From Hyphomicrobiales bacterium (GTDB lineage Bacteria; Pseudomonadota; Alphaproteobacteria; Rhizobiales; Rhizobiaceae): a DNA stretch of 64,000 bases. The notes under the pieces were generated by a model. That model was given only the letters and a program-made list of their open reading frames with translations. It had not been told where the DNA came from and did no database searches. Where the stretch lies: NCBI GenBank assembly GCA_900473045.1, contig UCKS01000007.1, forward strand, positions 5,122 to 69,121, written 5' to 3'. Both the position numbers and the translations under genes were made by a program. Below are positions 27,718-36,415 of this stretch, piece by piece; within the stretch, counting starts at the first letter, position 1, and each line of letters begins with the position of its first letter.

Positions 27718-28407
27718 ATGACAGTCTATGCAAATCGAGAGAATTTCGAGCGCGTCATGATATCATCCACGGCAAGAAACGCTAAGTATTCGTTGACCCA
27801 TATCGTCAATCTCCAGTACCGGCCAACCGGGGGATTTGCGAAGCGGTTCATCGATATCCTCCTTTCCCTCTCGGTGATCCTGATCCTCCTTCCCCTTATT
27901 CTGATGATCTGCGCCCTGGTGAAGCTGTCGACGACAGGATCGGTCTTTTACAACCATTCGGAGATCGGATATGACGGGGTATCCCTGGTCCGCCTGACAT
28001 TTCGCACTGCCTCTGCCTCGGGAGGGCAAGGTTTTGCGCAGTACATGACGATGACCACGCAGACTGGCCCGACACCGCGGCATCACACCGACCTTCCGCT
28101 TCCGCCGCTGGGGACCGTTCTCCAGCAATTGGGCCTCGACCGGTTGCCACAGCTCTTCAACGTGCTACGTGGCGACATGAGCATTGTCGGCCCCTTGCCG
28201 TTGACGATGAGCGAGATCGAGCGATACGGCTCCAATACCTCACATTACATCAAATCGCGCCCGGGCCTGATCGGTTACCGGTTGAGCAGCGGCACGGACA
28301 ACCATTACGTCCGGCGTCTGCAACTCGACCAGGACTATACGGAAAACTGGACGATGGTGACGGATTGCAGAGAAATCTGGCGATTTCTCACGGCTGCCAG
28401 GCCGTAA
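27718..28407 (+). CDS. Bacterial sugar transferase, divergent
   Basis: A 229-residue protein of the undecaprenyl-phosphate sugar phosphotransferase family (ExoY/PssA-like). One membrane hairpin (FIDILLSLSVILILLPLILM) is followed by the catalytic core, with LDRLPQLFNVLRGDMSIVGP (close to the family LDELPQLxNVLxGDMSxVGPRP). The usual KFRSM motif is replaced by LTFRTAS, and the Pro-Arg-Pro of VGPRP is PLP. These differences suggest altered specificity or reduced activity. Start ATG with GGAAG upstream. It pairs with the preceding GT2 gene, pointing to a small exopolysaccharide or surface glycan module. Confidence 0.83.
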   Translation: MTVYANRENFERVMISSTARNAKYSLTHIVNLQYRPTGGFAKRFIDILLSLSVILILLPLILMICALVKLSTTGSVFYNHSEIGYDGVSLVRLTFRTASASGGQGFAQYMTMTTQTGPTPRHHTDLPLPPLGTVLQQLGLDRLPQLFNVLRGDMSIVGPLPLTMSEIERYGSNTSHYIKSRPGLIGYRLSSGTDNHYVRRLQLDQDYTENWTMVTDCREIWRFLTAARP

Positions 28408-28463
28408 CGGCTGCTCGCGCGCGAAGTCCGGCATCGGCCTTGATGCACGATCCGCTTGCGGCT

Positions 28464-29288
28464 TTATGCGCCGGCGCCAACCCATTCGCATCGGAAGGCC
28501 AGGATGGGCTTTGAAAACCCCTTCAGCCGGCGGCGCTTTGCCTGGGTGAAGAGGTCGGCCGCGCCATACTCCCGAAAGATGTTCTCCGATACCAGGATCT
28601 GATCGCTGGAGGCCGCATCGCATAGGCGGGCTGCCAGTTGCACGGTGGAGCCGAACAGGTCGTTGCTGTCCTCGACGGGCTCGCCGCAATCCAGTCCGAT
28701 GCGAATATGAAGGGGTTCGGCGTTGCCGCGGTTGTAACGTTCAAATTCCTGCTGGATCGCCCTGGCGCAATCGACGGCTTCGGCTATCGAGGCGAAGGTC
28801 GCCATGACGCCGTCGCCGGTGTGCTTCACCTCGCGGCCGGAGAATTGCCCGAGACACCTGCGCACCACCGCGTCGTGCGCCCGGACCAGTTCCGTCCCCA
28901 TCCGATCGCCAAGGCGCGCCGTCATCGCAGTTGAGCCAACGATATCGGTGAACAGGATGGCCCGGTGGCCGGAATCGATTTCAGCCTCGGATTGTCCCGG
29001 CGCAGGCTCCGGGTCGAGTATCCGGCCAAGAAACGCCTCGACCGCCGACAGGGCAACTTCGACGACCTCGCCGGAAACGAAGCCGTGCGCCTCACGGTGA
29101 ACGCATTGGGCTGTCTCGGCGTCCGGTGCATCCATGAGGCAAAATGCGGTTCCGCGCCGCTGGTCGAACCAGTAGGTCAGGAACTTGACGCCGTACTGAT
29201 CCTGAATGTCGAGGTCTCTGCGATGCGCCTCGGCAACGTCTGCGGCCGTGGTTCCCGTCAGTTCATGCCGGTCCATGAAAATAGGCAT
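28464..29288 (-). CDS. DUF4242-adenylate/guanylate cyclase fusion
   Basis: A 274-residue protein. Residues ~1-85 are a DUF4242 domain (MPIFMDRHELTGTTAADVAE, GVKFLTYWFDQRRGTAFCLM, then APDAETAQCVHREAHG). Residues ~105-255 are a class III nucleotidyl cyclase domain with AILFTDIVGSTAMTARLGDR (metal Asp), VKHTGDGVMATF (second metal Asp) and VQLAARLCDAA (transition-state region). No membrane segment. The fused sensor domain and the complete metal-binding residues suggest an active cytoplasmic cyclase regulated by the DUF4242 part. The product base is not readable by eye. Confidence 0.87.
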   Translation of the reverse strand: MPIFMDRHELTGTTAADVAEAHRRDLDIQDQYGVKFLTYWFDQRRGTAFCLMDAPDAETAQCVHREAHGFVSGEVVEVALSAVEAFLGRILDPEPAPGQSEAEIDSGHRAILFTDIVGSTAMTARLGDRMGTELVRAHDAVVRRCLGQFSGREVKHTGDGVMATFASIAEAVDCARAIQQEFERYNRGNAEPLHIRIGLDCGEPVEDSNDLFGSTVQLAARLCDAASSDQILVSENIFREYGAADLFTQAKRRRLKGFSKPILAFRCEWVGAGA

Positions 29289-29448
29289 TTGCACGCTCCC
29301 GCCCCGAGCCCTGTACCTATCGCAAGAATGCACTCTACGGCTTGAAGGCAGCCTCGTCTATTTTTAAGTATTGCCTAACATACAAAAGGGAGGACATCGC
29401 TGCCCTCCCCTTGCCTTCTTGGTCCCGACCGTCGTGCCGTGTGGCCGC

Positions 29449-31362
29449 TCAGGCCGCGTAGCGGGTGCGCTGCTGCATCGGCTGGGCTCGGCTGGTTTCT
29501 TCCAGCTTGAAGCGGGCCAGCAGCGTCTGCAGCTGGCGGCTTTCCTCGGCCAGCGTCTCACTGGCAGCCGTGGTCTCCTCGACCATGGCGGCGTTCTTCT
29601 GGGTCATCTGGTCCATATGGTTGACCGAGGTGTTGATTTCGGCCAGCGCCGTCGATTGTTCGCGTGCGGCCGTGGCGATGCTCTCGACATGGTCGTTGAC
29701 GCGCAGCACCAGCCGTTCGATCTCGACCAGCGCATCGCCGGTTGCCCGCACCAGCGAGACGCCACCTTCGACCTCGGAGGCAGAGGCGCTGATCAGCGTC
29801 TTGATCTCCTTGGCGGCATTGGCCGAGCGCTGCGCCAGTTCGCGGACTTCCTGGGCGACGACGGCAAAACCGCGTCCGGCATCGCCTGCACGTGCCGCTT
29901 CGACACCGGCATTCAGCGCCAGCAGATTGGTCTGGAAGGCGATCTCGTCGATAACGCCGATGATCTGGCTGATTTTTGTCGAGGACCCTTCGATCCGGCT
30001 CATGGCGGTGACGGCGTTGCGGACGATCTCGCCGGACTTTCCGGCACTGTCCTTGGTTTCGCGCACCATGTCGCGAGCCTCGTTGGCGCGTGCCGACGAA
30101 GTCCGCACGGTCGCGGTGATTTCGTCGAGGGCCGCGGCGGTTTCCTCGAGTGCTGCCGCCTGCTGCTCGGTGCGCTTCGACAGGTCGTTGGCAGCCGAGC
30201 TCAGTTCGGCAGAGCTGTCCTTGATGGTGCCGGCGGCACCGCGCACATTGTTCATGGTCGAGCGCAGCGTCACCATCGTCGCGTTGACGTTCTGCTGCAG
30301 TTCGGCGAACGCGCCCTGGAAATGACCCTCCATGCTTTCCGACAGATCGGCGTCGGCAAGGGCTGCGATGACGCGGCGCACTTCGGTGACGGCAAGATCG
30401 ATGCTGCCGACCAGTTCGTTGACGCTGCCGGCGAAACGGTTGAGATCGTCGTTCTGGTAATCCTTGCCGATGCGGCCGGTGAAATCGCCGGCGACAGCGG
30501 CAGCGACGACCGCACTGATGCTCGACTGCAGATCGCTGCTCAGCGCCAGGAGGGCTGCTTCCTGGGCTTTCATATCGCGCATGGCCAATGCGTTGCGGCG
30601 GAACACCTCGACGGCGCGGGCCATTTCACCGATCTCGTCCTTGCGGGTGGCATCGGTACCGGCCTCATCAAGCTGGCCTTCGGCAAGACGGCTCATGGCG
30701 ATCGTCAGGTTGCGAACGGGCGCTGCGATACCGCGGCGCGCGACCAGAAGACCAATCACGCCACCGGCAAGAATGCAGGCTGCGGCAACGCCCATGCCGA
30801 TCATCAGCGCCATGCGGGAGGCTTCCAGCGCGGCTGCACGTGCCGCCGCCAGCGCATTGCCGGAATAGGTGCTGTATTCCTTGACTGCGACCGTCACGGC
30901 CTTTTGCGCATAGAGGACCTGGTCGAGCAGGGAACGGATGCTGGCAACATCGGCGGAATTGGCCTGTGCATGATCGATCATGCCACGAATGTCGTTGAAA
31001 TAGACGTCGAGCGCGCCGCGGACGGCCTGCAACAGCAGCAGTTGCGTCTCATCCGCCCCGGCTTCGATCGTCGGCAGGCGCTCCAGCATCTCCTTGGCGC
31101 GGGTCTCGGCCTCGGTGCGGAACTCTGCGGCAGCACTGGGCTTCAGGGCCAGCTGGTAGGTCATGCGGCTGATGGCGATAATGTCGACGCGCAGATCCAT
31201 TGCTTCGCGGGCAACCTCTTCCTTCGTACCGACGGAGACGAGCGTGTTCTCAAGGGACAAAACGCCCCTTGCTCCAACAGCGGCGATGACCACGGACGAC
31301 AGGCTCATGACGGCCATGACCAGGCTGATCTTCTGGAGAATGGAGAGATTACGAAAATTCAT
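29449..31362 (-). CDS. Methyl-accepting chemotaxis protein
   Basis: A 637-residue chemoreceptor. N-terminal membrane helix (ILQKISLVMAVMSLSSVVIA), a helical periplasmic sensor region (~residues 35-185), a second membrane helix (MGVAAACILAGGVIGLLVAR), HAMP segments (~residues 215-345), then the signalling domain whose tip is EIAFQTNLLALNAGVEAARA. The sensor region looks like a four-helix bundle. No C-terminal CheR-binding pentapeptide is seen; it ends RTRYAA. ATG 31362 is chosen because the upstream extension is basic and lacks hydrophobic character. It is monocistronic, away from a che cluster. Confidence 0.95.
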   Translation of the reverse strand: MNFRNLSILQKISLVMAVMSLSSVVIAAVGARGVLSLENTLVSVGTKEEVAREAMDLRVDIIAISRMTYQLALKPSAAAEFRTEAETRAKEMLERLPTIEAGADETQLLLLQAVRGALDVYFNDIRGMIDHAQANSADVASIRSLLDQVLYAQKAVTVAVKEYSTYSGNALAAARAAALEASRMALMIGMGVAAACILAGGVIGLLVARRGIAAPVRNLTIAMSRLAEGQLDEAGTDATRKDEIGEMARAVEVFRRNALAMRDMKAQEAALLALSSDLQSSISAVVAAAVAGDFTGRIGKDYQNDDLNRFAGSVNELVGSIDLAVTEVRRVIAALADADLSESMEGHFQGAFAELQQNVNATMVTLRSTMNNVRGAAGTIKDSSAELSSAANDLSKRTEQQAAALEETAAALDEITATVRTSSARANEARDMVRETKDSAGKSGEIVRNAVTAMSRIEGSSTKISQIIGVIDEIAFQTNLLALNAGVEAARAGDAGRGFAVVAQEVRELAQRSANAAKEIKTLISASASEVEGGVSLVRATGDALVEIERLVLRVNDHVESIATAAREQSTALAEINTSVNHMDQMTQKNAAMVEETTAASETLAEESRQLQTLLARFKLEETSRAQPMQQRTRYAA

Positions 31363-31690
31363 GTCGGAACTCCGGCTGGGCAAATGACCGCGCGCTGAAC
31401 GAAAGTTGTGAAAACGAGGCATGATGCCTCTGACAAGCGCAGCAAGAACATCGCGCCAAGGCACAATCATATCGCGCCGGAGCGCAATCTGAGGTAATTG
31501 CGCTAACACCAAGTTAAGGTTGGCAATCAACATGTCGAAGCGGCCCCCGAAACACGAATAATCGCACCGGAATGGGTCGCTGCCACTTCAAGTTGGCTGC
31601 TGGAGGGGCACCCGGACGACTTTCAGCTTGAACCTTGCCCACCCGGCCTCTATCTCGGATGCAGACCCCTCGCATTCCCCGGAGATTTCC

Positions 31691-33787
31691 TTGTCCATCT
31701 TCAAGAACCTGCCGCCCGCTCCCGCCGCTCCGAAAAAGCCGGTTACGGATACCCGCCACGGCATCACCCGGACGGACGATTATGCCTGGCTGCGCGCCGA
31801 CAACTGGCAGGCGATGTTCAAGGATCCGACGATCCTCGACCCGGAAATCCGTACGCATCTGGAGGCCGAGAACGCCTATATGAAGGCGGCGATGGCCGAC
31901 ACCGAAGCGCTGCAGAAGACGCTGTTTGCCGAAATGAAGGGCCGCATCAAGGAAGACGACTCATCCGTTCCGGTCAAGGACGGTCCGTTTGCCTATGGCA
32001 CCTTCTATGTCACCGGCGGCGAGCAGCCTTCGTTCTTCCGCACGCCCCGCGATGGCGGCGAACGCTCCGTTCTTCTCGACGGTGACAAGGAAGCGGCCGG
32101 CAAGGCCTATTTCCGGCTCGGCGGCGTCGATCATTCGACCGATCACAGCCGGGGTCTCTGGAGCTATGACGACAAGGGCTCGGAATATTACACCCTGCGC
32201 GTCCGCGATCTGGCGACCGGCGAGGACCTTGCCGATGTGATCGAAAATACCGGCGGTGGCGGCGCCTGGGCGCCCGATGGCAAGAGCTTCTTCTACACCG
32301 TGCTCGACGACAATCATCGTCCCTCGAAGATCTTCCACCATATCGTCGGCACGCCGCAGTCAGACGACCGGCTGGTCTACGAGGAGGAGGATCCAGGCTT
32401 CTTCATGGGCGTCGGCGGCTCGATGCTCGACGACTTCATCTATATCGACATCCACGACCACGAGACCAGCGAATACTGGCTGCTGCCAACCTCCGATCTC
32501 ACCGGCAAACCAAAGCTGGTCGCAGCACGCGAAACCGGCCTTGAATATTCGCTGTCGGAGGGCGGCGACGTCTTCTACATCCTGACCAATGCCGACGGCG
32601 CCAAGGATTTCAAGATCATGCAGGCGCCGGTTGACAATCCGTCACGGGAAAACTGGACGGACGTGGTGCCGCACACCGCCGGCCGCCTGATCATCTCGCA
32701 CGGCGCCTATGCCCGCCATCTCGTCTGGCTGGAGCGCGAGGCCGGCCTGCCGCAGATCAAGATCCGCGATCGCCGCACCGGCGAAGAGCATTCGATCGCC
32801 TTTGCCGAAGAGGCGTTCTCGCTCGGCCTGCAGGGTGCTGCCGAATACGATACCGACGTCATCCGCTTCTCCTATTCGTCGATGACGACGCCGAGCCAGC
32901 TGTTCGACTACAACATGGTGACGCGCGAGCGCACGCTGTTGAAGACCCAGGACGTGCCGTCGGGCCACAATCCCGATGACTATGTCACCCGCCGCGTCAT
33001 GGCGCCTGGATGGGACGGCGCCGAGGTGCCGGTCACCCTGCTTTACCGCAAGGATACGCCGCTCGACGGCTCTGCCCCCTGCCTGCTCTATGGATACGGC
33101 GCCTACGGCATCGCCATTCCGGCCTCGTTCAACACCAATTGCCTGTCGCTCGCCGACCGCGGTTTCGTCTATGCCATTGCCCATATCCGCGGCGGCAAGG
33201 ACAAGGGTTTCCTATGGTACGAAGACGGCAAGATGGAGAAGAAGACCAATACCTTCAAGGACTTCATTGCAGCGGCCGACTATCTGAATCAACAGAAGTT
33301 CACCTCCTACGCGAACATTATCGCCGAGGGCGGATCGGCCGGCGGCATGCTGATGGGGGCGATTGCCAACATGGCACCGGAGAAATTCAAGGGCATCATC
33401 GCCGCCGTCCCCTTCGTCGATGTCTTGAATACCATGCTCGACGACACCCTGCCCCTGACGCCGCCGGAATGGCCGGAATGGGGCAACCCGATTGCTTCAA
33501 AGGAAGCCTATGAGCGCATGGCCGCCTACTCCCCTTACGACAACGTCTCGGAAAAGCCCTACCCGGCGATCCTGGCGCTCGGCGGCCTCACCGACCCGCG
33601 CGTCACCTATTGGGAACCGGCCAAATGGGTCGCCAAACTGCGCGAAAAGACCACTGGCTCGGAGCCGATCCTGATGAAGACCAACATGGACGCCGGCCAC
33701 GGCGGCGCCTCCGGCCGCTTCCAGCGACTGGAGGAAATCGCCTTCGAATATGCGTTTGCGATCAAGGTGGCGGGGAAGATCTCGTAG
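31691..33787 (+). CDS. ptrB: Oligopeptidase B, prolyl oligopeptidase family
   Basis: A 698-residue S9A serine peptidase cleaving after basic residues in short peptides. An N-terminal beta-propeller (~residues 60-400) is followed by the alpha/beta hydrolase domain. Catalytic residues: Ser549 in EGGSAGGM, Asp635 in LTDPRV, His670 in DAGHGG. The family start MSIFKNLPPAPAAP corresponds to TTG at 31691, with GGAGATT just upstream. A longer frame from 31628 is less likely. The last 26 bases overlap the convergent, frameshifted parE. Confidence 0.92.
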   Translation: MSIFKNLPPAPAAPKKPVTDTRHGITRTDDYAWLRADNWQAMFKDPTILDPEIRTHLEAENAYMKAAMADTEALQKTLFAEMKGRIKEDDSSVPVKDGPFAYGTFYVTGGEQPSFFRTPRDGGERSVLLDGDKEAAGKAYFRLGGVDHSTDHSRGLWSYDDKGSEYYTLRVRDLATGEDLADVIENTGGGGAWAPDGKSFFYTVLDDNHRPSKIFHHIVGTPQSDDRLVYEEEDPGFFMGVGGSMLDDFIYIDIHDHETSEYWLLPTSDLTGKPKLVAARETGLEYSLSEGGDVFYILTNADGAKDFKIMQAPVDNPSRENWTDVVPHTAGRLIISHGAYARHLVWLEREAGLPQIKIRDRRTGEEHSIAFAEEAFSLGLQGAAEYDTDVIRFSYSSMTTPSQLFDYNMVTRERTLLKTQDVPSGHNPDDYVTRRVMAPGWDGAEVPVTLLYRKDTPLDGSAPCLLYGYGAYGIAIPASFNTNCLSLADRGFVYAIAHIRGGKDKGFLWYEDGKMEKKTNTFKDFIAAADYLNQQKFTSYANIIAEGGSAGGMLMGAIANMAPEKFKGIIAAVPFVDVLNTMLDDTLPLTPPEWPEWGNPIASKEAYERMAAYSPYDNVSEKPYPAILALGGLTDPRVTYWEPAKWVAKLREKTTGSEPILMKTNMDAGHGGASGRFQRLEEIAFEYAFAIKVAGKIS

Positions 33788-34090
33788 TTCGAAGCAGGGC
33801 TTCGTAGTCCCGGCTCCCCGACAGAATATTCGTAATGCGGATGGTCTCGTTTTGAACGACGTACAGAATGACGATACGGCGCTCGAAGACAGCCATCCGC
33901 AGCCCCGGCCAAATATCGGGACGCTCTACATGGGCAAGGGGCGCGAAACCGATCTCTCCACATTTCCTGTGAGTGCGCTGTACGTAGTTCAGCGCGGTTG
34001 CGTTGCTGCCGCTTTTTCCAGGATGTACGAAAAGATCGCGCGCAAATCCGCCTGAGCAGCCTTTCTGAAAACCACCTTGAACGGCTTCAT
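33762..34090 (-). pseudogene. parE: ParE/RelE-type toxin, frameshifted
   Basis: Starting at ATG 34090 (ATGA overlap with the antitoxin stop) the reading frame gives MKPFKVVFRKAAQADLRAIF and then YILEKAAATQPR, stopping at 33989-33991. The rest of the toxin (NATALNYVQRTHRKCGEIGF, then PGLRMAVFERRIVILYVV and ITNILSGSRDYEALL) lies in another frame down to 33762. Together they make a normal ~95-residue ParE. One inserted base around the Ala-rich junction would restore the frame, so an ancestral base was lost or the sequence has an error there. As read, the toxin is inactive. Confidence 0.85.
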
Positions 34091-34353
34091 CAATGGCGAT
34101 TCTCTTCGGCCAGCTTCTCCAGCCAATCATCCATCTCGTCCATGCTGATGTCCGGGGAGGCATCGCCCAGCGAATCGGCAATTCTGGAACGGATCGCTGT
34201 CAGCCTGAGCTCATCGTCGCTTTCGCGCTGAAGCAACAATTCCACAGCCTCCTGCAGCACGTCGCTGGGAGAGGCATAGTCGCCTGCCTTCACGCGGCTC
34301 TCGATGGCGTCCACCATCTCGGACGGCAGTGATATTTTCAATATCTCGTTCAT
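34090..34353 (-). CDS. parD: ParD-type antitoxin
   Basis: An 87-residue antitoxin. The ribbon-helix-helix N-terminus (MNEILKISLPSEMVDAIESR, then VKAGDYASPSDVLQEAVELL) binds the promoter DNA and represses the operon. The acidic C-terminal tail (DEMDDWLEKLAEENRH) would wrap around the toxin. The start is ATG at 34353. It is intact, but its partner toxin is frameshifted, so it may now act only as a repressor. Confidence 0.9.
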   Translation of the reverse strand: MNEILKISLPSEMVDAIESRVKAGDYASPSDVLQEAVELLLQRESDDELRLTAIRSRIADSLGDASPDISMDEMDDWLEKLAEENRH

Positions 34354-34517
34354 GGCCGGTCTCCAACCTCGATCGGTAAAGTGAGGCGCGCTTGGCATGT
34401 TGGCAATTCACCTGGAACGATTTCAGGATTCGTCTGGCGCCGCCGGCTATAAGAGTTGCAAGCCCCGCACACGCTAACCCACCTAATTTCCCGCGCAACC
34501 GCGCAGGGAGAATCGGC

Positions 34518-34982
34518 ATGAAGATCGGTGACAGCATCAGCAATTATTACCGTCCGCAAAACGGCGGCCAGACCTCCGGCGCTGCGTCCGCCAGCCTCTC
34601 ACTCGATGCCGACAGCGGCAGCCAGCGCACGCAGGCACCGACCGTCTCGATCGGCGGCTCGACATCCTCCGCTTCGCTGTCTTCGGCGCTGTGGCTATCG
34701 ATGGCCGACAAGCTGGAAGGCGAAACCGGCTCGGTGAACGAAGCCCCGAAAGACAATCCGGCCGACGAGTTCATGGACTGGTCGAAAATGTCGCTTGCCG
34801 AAAAGATCCGGGCGCAGATCCTCGCCGGCAAGGACCTGACGGAAGCAGACGTTGCGGCTATGGAGGCAGATGCCCGTGCGGCCATCGAGGCGGAAATCAA
34901 GGAAGCGATCAAGCGTCAGCTGGAAATCCCGCAGGATGGCGGCGCAGCTGAGGCCGAGGCTGCATCGAACGCCACGATCTGA
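34518..34982 (+). CDS. Hypothetical rhizobial protein, Ser/Ala-rich
   Basis: A 154-residue soluble protein starting MKIGDSISNYYRPQNGGQTS. The first half is low complexity (Ser/Thr/Gly/Ala); the second half is charged and helical (KMSLAEKIRAQILAGKDLTE, then ADVAAMEADARAAIEAEIKE), with coiled-coil character. No signal peptide. AGGGAGAA before the ATG supports the start. I do not recognise a family with known function. Confidence 0.7.
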   Translation: MKIGDSISNYYRPQNGGQTSGAASASLSLDADSGSQRTQAPTVSIGGSTSSASLSSALWLSMADKLEGETGSVNEAPKDNPADEFMDWSKMSLAEKIRAQILAGKDLTEADVAAMEADARAAIEAEIKEAIKRQLEIPQDGGAAEAEAASNATI

Positions 34983-35068
34983 CAGACACCGAGGCGCGCC
35001 ATGCCTGATTGGCGCAGCCGGCTCTTTCCCGAGAATCTGCACCCGGCATCACACCGGAGAGAGATCGT

Positions 35069-35176
35069 CTGGAAATCCATATCGCGCTGCTTTGCGCCGT
35101 CAATGTCGGCGGAACCGGCAAGCTGTCCATGGGCCAGCCGGACGGCCGTCTACCGGATTTTCAGCCAATCCCTTGA
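35069..35176 (+). pseudogene. Remnant of a DUF1697 family gene
   Basis: Reading from CTG at 35069 gives LEIHIALLCAVNVGGTGKLS, which matches the N-terminus of DUF1697 proteins (IALLRAVNVGGTGKLPM). Similarity is lost after KLSMG and the frame ends at 35174-35176. A GGAGAGAGA ribosome site is kept seven bases upstream, but the start has become CTG and the ~150 remaining residues are missing. This is a decayed 5' fragment in a gene-poor gap. Confidence 0.65.
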
Positions 35177-35309
35177 TATCTATCAATCTTTAAAACCTCT
35201 CGCCAGCACGCCGCCAGACCTATATTTTAGCAATACATAAAACATTAAGCGTTCGTGCAGCTGACGGCGCCCTCCGGGGCTGTCCCAACGGACGGGAGGG
35301 GTGGAGACG

Positions 35310-36266
35310 ATGAGCAAGTACAGGCGCGACCTGCCGCAACTGAAGGGCGGCATCTATCTCACCGATGGCGGCATGGAAACGACGCTGATCTTCCACGAAG
35401 GCGCGGACCTGCCGCATTTTGCCTCCTTCGTGCTTCTGGCGGCCCCTGCCGGGCGGCGGCAATTGAAGGACTATTATCTCCGCTATCTCGATATCGCAGC
35501 GAAAGCAGGGACCGGTTTCGTGCTGGACACCGCAACGTGGCGCACCAACCCCGACTGGGGCGCCAGGCTCGGCTACAGCACGGAGGCGCTGAAGGCGGCG
35601 AACGAGGATGCGGTCGAACTGCTCAGCGGGCTTCGCGCCGATTTCGAGCGTCCCGGCGCGCCTATCATCATCAGCGGCGCGATCGGTCCGCGCGGCGACG
35701 GCTACAAGGCAGGCAACATGAATGCCGGCGAGGCCGAAGCCTATCACGCAGCACAGATCGAAACCTTTGCCGGCACCGATGCCGACATGGTCACCGCCTT
35801 CACGCTGACCAGCATCGACGAGGCCATCGGCATTGCCCGCGCGGCCAAACAGGTAGAGATGCCATGCGCGATTTCCTTCACGGTGGAAACCGACGGCAAT
35901 CTCGTCACGGGCCGGACACTCAGGCAGGCGATCGAAGCGGTGGACGCGGCAACCGGCGCCTATCCGCATTACTACATGATCAACTGCGCCCATCCGAGCC
36001 ATTTCGACACGGTGATCACAGGCGACGGCGCGTGGCTGCAACGGATCGGCGGTCTCCGCGCCAATGCCTCGACGATGAGCCACCAGCAACTCGATGAAAG
36101 CGAAACGCTGGATGACGGCGATCCCGCCGATCTTGGCCAGCGCTACCGGCAACTGACACGCCGGATGCCGCAACTCCGGGTGCTTGGCGGCTGCTGCGGC
36201 ACCGATCACCGCCATGTCGCGGCCATCTGCGCCGCCTGCGTGCCAACAGCTGCAATGGGACGCTGA
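35310..36266 (+). CDS. mmuM: Homocysteine S-methyltransferase family protein
   Basis: A 318-residue enzyme of the MmuM/YagD type, which transfers a methyl group to homocysteine (commonly from S-methylmethionine) to make methionine. Zinc cysteines are present: Cys226 in INCAHPSH, and Cys295-Cys296 in LGGCCGTDHRH. The N-terminus has LTDGGMETTLIFHEGADLPH. Start ATG 35310 with GTGGAG upstream; a GTG at 35301 is less likely. The symbol is assigned by family; the exact donor is not certain. Confidence 0.92.
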   Translation: MSKYRRDLPQLKGGIYLTDGGMETTLIFHEGADLPHFASFVLLAAPAGRRQLKDYYLRYLDIAAKAGTGFVLDTATWRTNPDWGARLGYSTEALKAANEDAVELLSGLRADFERPGAPIIISGAIGPRGDGYKAGNMNAGEAEAYHAAQIETFAGTDADMVTAFTLTSIDEAIGIARAAKQVEMPCAISFTVETDGNLVTGRTLRQAIEAVDAATGAYPHYYMINCAHPSHFDTVITGDGAWLQRIGGLRANASTMSHQQLDESETLDDGDPADLGQRYRQLTRRMPQLRVLGGCCGTDHRHVAAICAACVPTAAMGR

Positions 36267-36415
36267 CGGTGAGACAACACCGGGAGCACGAGGAAGCGGC
36301 CGCAAAAACGGAGACTTGCAATAAAGACCATCAGGCACGATATCGGGCTGAGCGACCGCTCGCCAATGGGCGCCTTGACGCTTAAGATGCGGCATTCGCC
36401 GGAGATCGGAACATC

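Noticed and set aside
29371-31398. Long plus-strand frame opposite the chemoreceptor gene
   Set aside because: Antisense shadow of a high-GC gene; no motif, and the receptor signalling tip on the other strand is unambiguous.
33785-33845. Possible tRNA-like T-loop (GTTCGAAGC)
   Set aside because: No matching acceptor or anticodon stems; the region is the end of ptrB and the parE remnant.
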